From Amyloporia xantha (lineage: Eukaryota; Basidiomycota; Agaricomycetes; Polyporales; Adustoporiaceae): a stretch of DNA of 64,000 nt. Shown here one piece after another: positions 26,815 through 36,704 of the stretch (its first letter is position 1; every line of letters starts with the position of its first letter). The notes beneath the pieces were generated by a model, which worked only from the letters and a program-made list of their open reading frames with translations, ran no database searches and was not told the DNA's origin. The stretch spans positions 124,001-188,000 of the forward strand of contig JAYKKR010000035.1 of the NCBI GenBank assembly GCA_036971615.1, written 5' to 3'. The translations under genes were made by a program, and so were the position numbers.

Positions 26815-27928
26815 ATGGCTACTGCTTTCCTCGATCTGTTACCCAATGAGCTACTCTTGATGATCAAGGGCGACATACCGACGTCAGATCTCCGAACACA
26901 CGTTTGCTTCTACAAGAGCTGTAACCGTGTTGCGAGTCTGTATGGCTCCCATCAGGAGCAGGAGGAGTTCTTTCAGAAATCACTTTGGTTATCTGGATTA
27001 GGGTTACTACCAGAAGAAAGCTTATGGAGCGTGTCGTGGAAAGAGATCGCGTTCGATTGCATTGAGCAGGACGGCTTCTGTGCTCATCCGGAATGTGGAG
27101 GTGATCTGCTTAAGGAAAATGGTGAGCGAGAACAGCCCTTCACAATATGGAAACCTGATTAATAGAGCAATTCAGCGGTGCTGATGGAGTTTTCTGGCGG
27201 CGCTTCTGACATGCAAGCGATCGAGCTTACAACAGGTGTCGATGTCGACGGTTACTGCCAGGATCTGTTCAAGCACATTTCTTTCGCCAAACCACGGAAA
27301 TGGCAATTCGGTATGGACCCCGACTGTGATGCGCATCTTCGGCCTGTCCCCTCCATTCCCGCCGTGGCCGAAGAATCGGCTTGCTATCTGGCCAAGCACC
27401 CTATCGCAAGCCGGAGCTTTGCTGCCTTCCCCCCCATCACCGGAATGCTTCTACTCTATCCATTCGAGCTTTATATGGAACCTGAGCTCAGGAACAATCT
27501 AGTTCCATCGCGAAATGGTGTTACAGTCTGGGATGTCACGGAGGGATTGCGCAGAACGTGAGTCACCCTATTTTGTGCGCACGGTCTGAAATCCTGTTCT
27601 GGACTGACGATTGCTCTCTAGCTTGGGTATACCACTTTCAGTCAGCAGCGTTACACAATTTCTGTATTCCTTTGAGCACTGCGTGCCCAAACAATGGAGT
27701 TTCTTAGAGTGCTGCGAGCGGCTAAACACCATGCGCGGTCTGCTAACTCTGGTGTAAGTAATTGATCTTGTTTTCGATAAAAAGGAAGAGATCTCATGAT
27801 ACATGTATAGCTCTTGGGATGGGATGTCATATGAAGGGACGGATGAAATGGGTCCGATGTATAGCTTCGAGTTCCAGGAGATCGAGCAAAGCAGCCCCGA
27901 ACACGCACTTAACATCAGTGAGTCATAA
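26815..27928 (+). CDS. F-box protein, unknown substrate
   Basis: The exons are 26815-27121, 27176-27557, 27622-27753 and 27810-27928, with consistent phases. The N-terminus is an F-box-like segment (FLDLLPNELLLMIKGDIPTS). Downstream regions have no domain I can name: FCAHPECGGDLLKENG, WQFGMDPDCDAHLRPVPSIP, GMLLLYPFELYMEPEL, GIPLSVSSVTQFLYSFEHCV, and the C-terminal SWDGMSYEGTDEMGP and YSFEFQEIE. Proteins of this type are numerous in agaricomycetes and are thought to recruit targets to SCF ubiquitin ligases; that role here is inference. The stop TAA at 27926-27928 follows NISES. A GT inside the last codons could allow a further exon, but none was found. Confidence 0.65.
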
Positions 27929-30156
27929 CAGTCTTCTTCATGCTGTCGCTCGAGGGCTTACGGATCGTGCAGAACCATCAGAGCATATCGAGGTTTTCTT
28001 CTGACTTTGGGCCTCGGTGCTGTGCGTTCTCCAGCAAGATATCTCATTTTGCAAAGACTACCAACAGTGATATCAATTGCCACCTGATGAGGAAGAGATG
28101 CGAATAGATCGATCGGCGTGGAGGATCGTACTTCATGCCACACGCCATGCAAGCTTTCATCGTCATCGCACAGCATTTACTGCCACAATCTGCCAGATAC
28201 CGTTGTCTGTCACCTAGTAAGTCAGCTCATAAGCTCGGAAAGCCGACGACCGCAACACAGACAACCCAGGCAGACATTTCTCTAATAATACCACTTACCA
28301 TGCTGCACATCGCCCTTTAGCGATAACCTCCGCCAGAACCAATGTATCGTCAGTGCACAGACCACGATCCCGCACTCTCGACAGGTGTAGAGACATTCTC
28401 GCTGGCTTATATCGATGATGCATGCCGGATCAGAACTCGGCCACATAGAACGGATTATTTAAGAATACAAGAGGTCCTTGTGAGAACGGGGTGGATCTGG
28501 CAGATTGGGTCTCAGAGATCTTTTTATCTAATGGATTATGAATCACAAAAACTGCTTAAGCTCTTACAGACAATCGAGATGAACCACACGTTTGGGAAGC
28601 AGACACGGTGCGAACTTTGACTGACCGTGACAATAAGTTAGAACATGAACAGTAATCCCCGGATGGGCGCGCCTAACTCGTCGAGCAATTTGCGCAATTG
28701 TTGTGCACATTTCTGTCGGTTACGTGAAACGTCTGTTAGAGTTGCTCACCTGACGATACCTCGTGTGCACCTATTTATGTAGCGAGTCCTTGGGAGCAGT
28801 CGCGCACATGCTCAAGGCTGGTCGGTGATTCCTAAATGAAGACTTTACCATATATCAAGCTTCTCCGGTCGGGGCATGAGGCTACCAATCAGGGCGTGAG
28901 AGGTTGGAACTGAAAGGCCCTGAGACTCTTATGAACAAGAATAATGCAGTACATTGGGAGTACCACCCATCTAGAGTTACTCCGATGTTCATCAAGGGTC
29001 GGTGTACGGAAGAAAACGACCCGTCGTCCTCCACAATTTCAGGCAAAGTGCACCCGAAGCGCGGTCGCGTCTAATCAAGGAACAGAAAGACCTTCTTTTA
29101 CATTGGTGGTTGGACGCACCGGGATTGCCCTCACAAAGGCAGACGCTATCTGACTTATTTAGCAGTCATAATATTGTGTTGCGGATCAGACGGGTAACTG
29201 TGCAACGAGGAAGATTTTAGCTGCTAATTCAAGCAGTGCGTACAAAACAATACCGTATGAGAACCGAATAGTGGCAGTCAGTGTCATTGGGTGTGGGAGG
29301 AGGTCGTCGTGTATAAATAAGCGCCTGATCAATTTAGGGCGCCCGACAACTGTGATCGAACTACTTAGTACTACGAACGAGCATGTTATTGCAGCTTTCT
29401 TCCTTTGTTACCAGCATACGACGTGTCTTGGCGACTCGGAATATTCAATTACTGATCATCCATTATGCTGCTATCCCCGCAATGGTAGCACCCGACTGTG
29501 TCCCGACATGCCAATTGGGAAATGTAGCGCGCCCCAATTGGAGACCGTGACTAATCCTGCCCCGATCCTGCCTCGGATTAGACTTTGCGGAACGGCTTAG
29601 CCAAGTGGAGAAACTACGGCCAAATCATTGCGTATTCCGAAGATTTATGGACGAACAGTCGACCAGTCCGGGGCGGTAGCCTGAAGAGTTCCACGGGCTG
29701 TGAGAGCGTGCATCAAGGCTGCATGCGTTGACGAGCGCGGACACGGTCATTTGACCTTGTCTCGTGCAGACGCGTACCTCAACGGCCCAGGTTAGTCGTC
29801 CGAACATACCGCACCGAACACAGACCACTGGCTGTCATGGGTTCACATTTGGTTCATTTCTTCCCTCTGATGCTTGCGGCAGTCGGCCAGCTCAGCTTGC
29901 CCTACTCCTTATCTCCGGTTCTCGATCCCGACTTGAGTCAAATCAGCGTCTTTTTCTGTCTTTTCTTGTCTTTTCCTTGCACACTCGTACGTTATGCGTG
30001 CTTCTCCTCTTCGAAGTATTCGGCAGACATCCGACTCGAGACAAGAAGGGAAGTGAACGTGGCCGGGAAAGCTTCCTTCCAAAGGCCGGGGGACGGAATG
30101 GAATGATATAAAGAGAGTATGCGTGTACGCAGGTTGCAGCGTGCGAAGCCCTAAAG
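27929..30156. other. Gene-poor stretch
   Basis: Only short unrelated open frames are present (for example 28342-28620 and 29764-30111). None has a recognisable domain or a consistent splice pattern. The last few hundred bases are the upstream region of the glucanase gene. Confidence 0.5.
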
Positions 30157-32337
30157 ATGCACGCGTTCCTCGGCCTCGTTGCATTGCTCGTGTCTGCCCA
30201 GCATGTCCTGGCGGGGAGCCTGCCCAGCAAGATCTATGGGGTGAACATCGGCGGCTGGTACGCAAGCGCTATATCACGACTGGGAATGTGCACAACCTGA
30301 CGCGCTCACAGGCTCGTGTTGGAGCCCTGGATGCTTCCTGCTGGTTCGTTATTGAGAGTGCTGTTCGGAGGATTCAGCTGATCCCAAAAAATAACAGAAT
30401 GGGAGGCGATGGGAGGTCAGATATGCTCCGATTGCTCACAGTGCATTGGATCGGAATGGTAAGAATAGCATACGCGGAACTCGTCCACGCGCCTAACGCG
30501 TCGCGACTTCGTAGGTCATATACGAGGGCGTATCCGAATACCGCCAACGCCGAGTTTGCAAAGCATTGGTGTGTATTACATCCATTTTGGTGATATGAAA
30601 CTGAGGCGTCATTTAGGGCTACATGGTTCACTCAGGACGATGTCAACCAGCTAGTGGCAGATGGGATCAATACTGCACGAGTTCCTGTAAGCAATATCAC
30701 AAACATTCCGGTATCTTAGTTGAGAATGGGCGCATAGCTGGGTTTCTGGATCGTGGAACCGTTGGTGAACAGGGAGACTGAGTTCTATCCCGAGGGCGGT
30801 ATCGTATACTTGGTGAGCTACTTATCCAGAAGCCAAATCTTCAGATATTCTTACAGAGTTGCGACCCTATGATATAGCAACAAGGATTGAAGATGTTGAA
30901 AGATGCAGGCATCCAGGCGATCCTCGATCATCATGCTCTGCCTGGCGTACAGACTCCAGACAACGCGTTTACCGGAAAGTACGGGCACTTTTATTCCTGC
31001 GATTATCGAGGCAACTGACCTTGTTGCAGCTGCACAGATAACGTCGAGTTTTATGTAATCCATCCGACACCTCCTTGCAGAAATTAGACTGACATCTGGC
31101 AATCAGACCGATTATAACTACCAGCGCGCACTGGTGTGGACCGCGGTCATGACGTCGCTGGCGCATCTGGACCCGAACTTTGACTCTGTCTTTGCGATCG
31201 AAGCCGTCAACGAGCCAATCATGAATGCAGCCGAGACGCCCGGATACGGAACCTGTGGGTCCTACATCTCTTTACTGTTCCAAGCCCCTTACGCCTCTCC
31301 GGTCGTCTTCAGTCCAAAAAGAATTCGTCGACACTGTCCGTGCAGTCGAGCTCACTCTGGGCATCCCTGTTCCCGGGTTGACCCTGGATACGAAAGTCAC
31401 GACGACGAACTTCACCGAGGCCCTGGGCCAGGTGGCAAATACGAGCACGATTTTCAACGCGAACGTCAAGCAGGCGCTTGCTGAGGCAGCGCCGATGCTC
31501 GTGGAACTGGCCATTCAGCTGGCTGTCCCGGCGCTGCTCGATACGAGTCTTGCTTCGGGAGTTGCATCGAGAACGACTCTCTTAACGACGTGAGGGCACG
31601 AGATACTTGACATGGTGTATCAAAGCTGAATATGGTTCGACGTCATGCACCCCAGCTTTATGGATGTGAACTGGCAGTATAACGACCCTCCAAATCCCGC
31701 AGACGCTGCAATCGGGCCTCAGGGATATGACAATCACTTGTATTACAGCTTTGGGGTGAGAGATACAGTCCGTTATGCTCGTTCGTGAAGTTGATCGGAT
31801 TTCACCAGGGTGTCGCTGCTGCCAACCCCACCGCTTACATGGAGAGCATTTGTAGTGCGTAATTACCTTGATATACTGGGAGCCTACAGCTGATCGACGG
31901 CGGCGTGTCTAGACTTGAACCGAGTGCAAGCAGATGCCGCTGTCGGAGACACCCCGCTCTGGTTCGGAGAATGGGGTCTTCCTACACAATTCAACGCTAC
32001 AGATGAATTCTTGTACATGTGGGCAGATGCGCAAAAGCTGGCTTACAGCCAGGGCGCCGGGTGGATTGTGAGTTGGACGCTAGCTTGCGATGTTCGCTTT
32101 CCCTCAGCTGACTTGCGTCGCAGTTCTGGAACTTCCACGTCGAGCAATCTGAATTGGCCGGTAACCTATCTAGACAATGGTGAGTAATGAGCTTCATACC
32201 GTTTCCTAGCGCTATTCGCTGATCGTCTGGGTTTGCGTAGGTCCTACATCGAGGGCGTGAAATTGGGCTTCCTCACACAGGACCCAGCTGATTACCACAA
32301 TCCTAATGTATGCGCACCATACATCACATCATCTTGA
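30157..32337 (+). CDS. Secreted exo-1,3-beta-glucanase, GH5 (possibly defective)
   Basis: Fifteen exons were read: 30157-30257, 30312-30343, 30398-30458, 30515-30568, 30617-30686, 30738-30812, 30878-30978, 31030-31054, 31107-31254, 31313-31589, about 31633-31755, 31809-31851, 31913-32067, 32124-32179 and 32241-32337. Residues 1-19 are a signal peptide (MHAFLGLVALLVSAQHVLA). GH5 hallmarks are NIGGWLVLEPWM, INTARVPLGFW, LDHHALPG, the acid/base region FAIEAVNEP and the nucleophile region LWFGEWG. Such enzymes release glucose from beta-1,3-glucan in wall remodelling. The junction after exon 10 is abnormal: the frame of exon 11 (WFDVMHPSFMDVNWQ) is preceded by an in-frame TGA and no usable AG acceptor is visible. 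Unless this is a sequence error, the full protein cannot be made by normal splicing. Confidence 0.85.
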
Positions 32338-33110
32338 GCATGGCGTACGTTTGGGTCGGGGCCGGAACGAAAAGTGTATACCCTGTGCTATAAAATAACA
32401 CAATTCTATTTCCTCTTGCTGGGCATAAATCCAAGGGTTGTGATTGGGCGCATGCCCTCGATCAAGGTAACTTGAAAATTAGGCATAATGACCCCACTCA
32501 CTATACCAATGTTTACCTGTCAAGAGGTCAGTCGCTTCAAGCCACACATGACTTTCTGGTGTCGTCATACCATTTCACATCGGACCGGCTTCTCTTATGA
32601 ATGTCCATTGAACTTCTCTAGTTATATCATCGATTTCACTACTGGTCCTTGTGTGCGACGCGAGGCTTGAGATCGACCAGAGAGCACATACGTACGCAAC
32701 AACCAGTCAAGAGGGAGCGGTAAAATCTTCAAGAGGGGCTGATTATATGCGCAAAGGACAGCAATCGAATTGCTGCTTCTTCGTACTGAGACAACCCCAG
32801 GCTTCCTATTAATGGGGTCATGGTTCTGACGTTCGAACACATACAACACACGCAGATGATACTATAATATCAGTTTAATGTATAGCAGCAGTTCGAACTG
32901 AGCGAGCCGAGCATGCTAAGAGGTCGGACCTGCGCAGCACCGCGTTCCATCGCCCGAGAGTCCAGGAGATGGTGATCTGCTTACTGAGAAATAATGAAAT
33001 GTAATACGCTAGAAGAACTCGAGAAAAAAAGGACTTAGCTTCATAAGGACCATCGGCTTCAAGCTGGCAACGAAGCGTGCGCGAGTGATGGGTGAAGCAA
33101 AGCACAAAGA
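32338..33110. other. Intergenic between glucanase and U6
   Basis: No coding feature was recognised. The stretch holds the glucanase 3' flank and sequence downstream of the U6 gene, which is transcribed towards it. Confidence 0.5.
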
Positions 33111-33174
33111 AAATAAATATTGAGACCCGTAGGTCTACCACTCCGGGAAAGCGTGTCATCCTTGTGCAGGGGCC

Positions 33175-33205
<31 letters not shown>

Positions 33206-33228
33206 TTCGTATGTCACCCCGAAGGGCA
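33111..33228 (-). ncRNA. U6 spliceosomal snRNA
   Basis: On the minus strand the sequence begins with a short 5' hairpin (GCCC-TTCG-GGGT) followed by GACATACG and AAATTGGAACGATACAGAGA. It then has AGATTAGCATGGCCCCTGC and AAGGATGACACGC. These contain the invariant ACAGAGA box, which pairs with the 5' splice site, and the AGC triad region that pairs with U2 and forms the catalytic core. The 3' part has a small hairpin (AGACC-TACG-GGTCT) and a T-run near 33110-33113 that would end RNA polymerase III transcription. The ends are estimated to within about 5 nt. No intron interrupts it. It supplies the catalytic RNA for removing the many short introns seen here. Confidence 0.9.
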
Positions 33229-33425
33229 GGCTCCTGCCCATCCGCACTTCAGGAGTTGGGGGGCCCATCCGACTCTATGCTGTATCCTAGAATAGTGCGC
33301 ACGTGAACATCATGTGACATACACGTGACCAATTCAAACTCCCCACTCTTATCCCCCTCCAACTCCCTACGGCGGCTGGCAGAAAACATGAGTAAACAAC
33401 GGCGACCGGGCTGCAAATATCCTCG
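33229..33425 (-). repeat. U6 upstream region, inverted duplication arm 1
   Basis: This block immediately upstream of U6 matches, in inverted orientation, the block at about 33838-34027. Shared segments are GTTTACTC-TGTTTTCTGCCAGCCGC, GTAGGGAGTTGG, AAGAGTGGGGAGTTT and GGGCAGGAGCCTGCCC. It also contains two CACGTG motifs (near 33299 and 33323). It probably carries the U6 promoter. Confidence 0.75.
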
Positions 33426-33837
33426 ATCAGGAAGGAGGTATTGCCGATGAAATGCTATTTTCCTCAGTAGCATAGGGCTCAGACTGCACTGGAAGACACT
33501 AGGACTTTGCTATGTCTCTGGATTTTTTTCTGTGTCTTCTCAGATATGATATGCTTACTTATAAAGCACCAATGCATTTATTTGCCCCTTCTTCCGCACT
33601 TTCTTGACTACAACTCAAGTGTCTCCACCAGTCTGGAAGCATTGAAGAGCCTCCATTGTGGGTTTTGCCCATTATTAAAGCAGAGGTATAATCTAGACCT
33701 GCATAGAAATTTTTGTATACTCTCAACAGGGCTAAAACCAATTCATTCACCATCCCATTCCGTCTCGAGCACCTGCACCCACAAGCCGCCACCAGAAATC
33801 CTGGGGCCACCACCTTCCAAATTGAGGCGACGCCCCT

Positions 33838-34051
33838 CCGCGCCCTGTTGTTTACTCGTGTTTTCTGCCAGCCGCTGTAGGGAGTTGGGGGCAAATAAGA
33901 GTGGGGAGTTTAAAATTGGTGGGGATCGAAATATTGTGGCTGAAGTGGCTGAAGTGGCTGAATAGGATAGAGCATTGTACTACGCCCTCAGATGAAGGCC
34001 CCCATCGACCGGAAGAAAGGGTGGGCAGGAGCCTGCCCGAAGGGGACAATA
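33838..34051 (+). repeat. Inverted duplication arm 2 with a truncated U6 5' end
   Basis: The block repeats the U6 upstream region in the opposite direction and runs into GCCTGCCCGAAGGGGACAAT and AATTGG at about 34030-34055, resembling the first 30 nt of U6. It stops before the ACAGAGA box, so it is a promoter plus a 5' fragment, not a functional U6 gene. A 10-bp unit (gtggctgaa with one base) occurs three times at about 33938-33962. Confidence 0.65.
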
Positions 34052-34926
34052 ATTGGTGCAAGCGACAAGTGGCTGGCTGCGCTGCTTTGCATTTCGTTCA
34101 GCCCACGGGTGCGTTCCCATGGCCATTCCTGGTAATTCCCTCGGAACCTTTCCCGCTTTCTGCGCGGCGCGTGCGTTGTCCAAGTTCGATCCAACCCTCT
34201 CTTTATGGTGTCCCACTCCGTCGTTCCACTTTCAACATACTCTACTCTACTGCTGCTCCTACTCATCCACCGGCCATATTCTTTGATCTCTATGAGAGTC
34301 GTCAGGTGACTGCCATAGCATTCCGCGCGGGGATGCAGGATAGCGTACGGTGACGGTCTCTCGCGATCCGTGCTTTTCTAACCTGGGGAACGCCGACAGT
34401 GCAGCAAATACTCCTCCCTCTTAGCGGCTCACGCCCGTACTCAACCGTGCGCCGCCTCTGTTCGTCTGTCTTCGACTATTCCATGCTCAGCGCGGACTTC
34501 CAATCGACTAACTCAAGCGCATGTACTCAGTGTATGTCCCTTACTAGTATAGCAAATGATATCCTATAGATGGCTACTGAGCCGTGCTTCCACTTCTAGA
34601 GCCAGCACCCGCTACTCCTTGTCTCGTAGTCGCTTTCTTACTCTCGCACACCCACCGCAATTTTCACACTCAGTCTCCATCGTCAACCTCACTCCGGACC
34701 CAGCAAGCACAGCCCTCGCTTGTCTCTCAATGTACGAATGAAAGCACAAGCGAGATAGCTGATAGCGTGCTCTGCCACGGAGCGCACCGTCTGTCCCATG
34801 TACAGAACTGAGCGGCTTTCAGATTGCCGGAACGTGACATCGAAGAATGTAAACCGGGACCTACACTCTCAAACTGACCTCCTCAATTCTCCGTTCACCC
34901 TCCGTCGTATTTCATAATGCCTCACT

Positions 34927-35199
34927 TCAGCGCCCATATCCATGAGCCTGAGCCACCATCTCTACTGACCGGTCTGTCTGCTCTCGCGAGAGCTGACGTG
35001 GACGTCCCTTCGGGAGGTCTGGGTCGTCGAGATGGCCTGCCGCTGACCGGTAGACGGGGAGATGGACGGCGGTGTTGAACTTTCTCATTCTGCCGAGCTT
35101 GTGCTCCGGTGTGCAAACGTCTTTGTGGCCTGTGGTCTTCTCGTGGTCCCAGTACTGGAAGACGCACCGTCGCTGGAGGTCCCCTGTTGAGTTGGTCAT
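34927..35199 (-). other. Conserved unknown coding fragment, copy R
   Basis: The minus frame is open for 90 codons: MTNSTGDLQRRCVFQYWDH, KTTGHKDVCTPEHKLG, NTAVHLPVYRSAAGHLDD, LSREQTDRSVEMVAQAHGYGR. It is the longest intact form of the peptide also found in copies L, C3 and C4. No family is recognised. A complete gene model could not be built. Confidence 0.45.
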
Positions 35200-35850
35200 T
35201 CTCAGTGTCTCGGCACATCATTTGTTGCCCTTCGCATGGCATCCAGTGGCCTTTCTGTTCCCTTGAACCACTCCCAAGGCCTCACTCAACCGGCCTTCAC
35301 AGTGCTACTGCCCTCCTCGTACGTTCTCCACGAAGTTATTCTGTACCCATCTGCTGTCATATACCACTAACAGATATATTTCTTAGATTTTTGATCTTGT
35401 TCTCCGCCGATGGTCGAGGTCCATGCGTGGGTGATACGGCAAGTCTTAGTTCTATTTACCTACCCTGCATGTCGATACCGATGTTAGTGATAGAGGGGAG
35501 TATGTGGGTAAGGATGTATGCAATCACTTCATTCGAGATGACTACATGTGAGAGGTGTTTGCGGGGCATGCCTAGTCTGCCCCTGATATCACTTTTTGTG
35601 CACCCCCAGATCGACTGTACGCACCGCACTGCACATCAAAAGTCGATCTAACACTGACATCCTGTAAGTCTATTGTCCGTATTTGAGGTAGCTTGAGTGA
35701 CAATAACCAGCTCACCATGCACGTTGTTGACACATGAGAACTCAGGAACACTGCAGAGGGCAGACAAACATCATGCATATTTACCATAGCACTTGGGTCT
35801 TTGATGACAGTGTGTGGCCGGACTTGGGGAGTGAAGTTTGACAGATTTCG

Positions 35851-35987
35851 TTGAAGAATTTGCTGACACTGCCTGCGGAGTCGAGTTCACCCTGGGCATT
35901 CCAACACTGTGCCACTCTGACTTATATCACAAAAGATATGACAACAAAGATCAATGAGGCTCTTGGTTGGTGGCAAAGATGTGTATA
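35851..35987 (+). pseudogene. Relic of a glucanase exon, copy R
   Basis: The plus strand reads EEFADTACGVEFTLGIP and later a run matching ACGACGACGAA-CTTCACCGAGGCC of the glucanase exon at 31313-31589, with frame breaks between. The nucleotide match over gaatttgctgacactg and gtcgagttcaccctgggcat is evident. It lies tail to tail with the DUF6533 gene of copy R. Confidence 0.7.
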
Positions 35988-36011
35988 ATATCCAATATTC
36001 TTCTTGAGGTA

Positions 36012-36704
36012 CTATCAGTGGACCTGGGTTTATAACGGTTTTCAGTATTCATGCTATAGCTACACATCTGCTCCACATACGCATATGAAATTTATATGAG
36101 TTGATGCATCTCCTTCCGCTCTAGAAACCTAGCTAACAATGATAGCAGCTGGCATCGTTTTTCTGTTCTCGGATGTCTTCCGGTGCGACATGTAGGCAAA
36201 AATACCAGTGTTTATAATTTGGGTCACATTTGTCACGACGGCAGGGGCACAACTCCGGTCGGCATGCACTGCAGTGATTGTGGCGTGTCCCTGCGAGGTT
36301 TACGGCGGAGATCTAAACCATCACGCACATGTATCCAGTTGTAACGCTCCATGAGTGAGGGCATCAATGACAACAAATGCGAACACAAGGAAACAAGAAA
36401 AGTACATGGGCTTGGCCTTATATTGCATATGAAGACCATACAAAAGTTCCAGATTTTTTGGCTAACAGGATCTAGCTCGATATGGCAATCTATGCTCGAA
36501 ATGGGAGCTTTGAGGTGTAAATCACGCCTTGCGATGTGTCTCATTTACAGTCCACGCACAATTTCGTGATTCTGAGTAGGCAGTCTTCTTGGAAATAGTC
36601 AAAAGTATTTGTAAACCAAGTTTCATGTTTTTTGGGTGGTTGTAGATGGAGCTAGACTGAATTTATAAACACTGTCTCAATTATAAACCCAGGGGCACTT
36701 ATAG
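36012..36704. mobile_element. Non-autonomous Tc1/mariner-like MITE, 693 bp
   Basis: The ends are inverted repeats, CTATCAGTGGACCTGGGTTT at left and, read inward, CTATAAGTGCCCCTGGGTTT at right. They are flanked by the dinucleotide TA at 36010-36011 and 36705-36706. The same place in copy L (near 14945) reads gctgagatagtgctgatg when inverted, a single TA with no insert. TA duplication plus these ends indicates the Tc1/mariner group. No transposase is encoded. The element contains CpGs although it lies beside a CpG-depleted tract. Confidence 0.82.

Noticed and set aside
27929..30156. Search for a gene in the 2.2-kb gap before the glucanase
   Set aside because: Only short frames without shared features; nothing could be supported.
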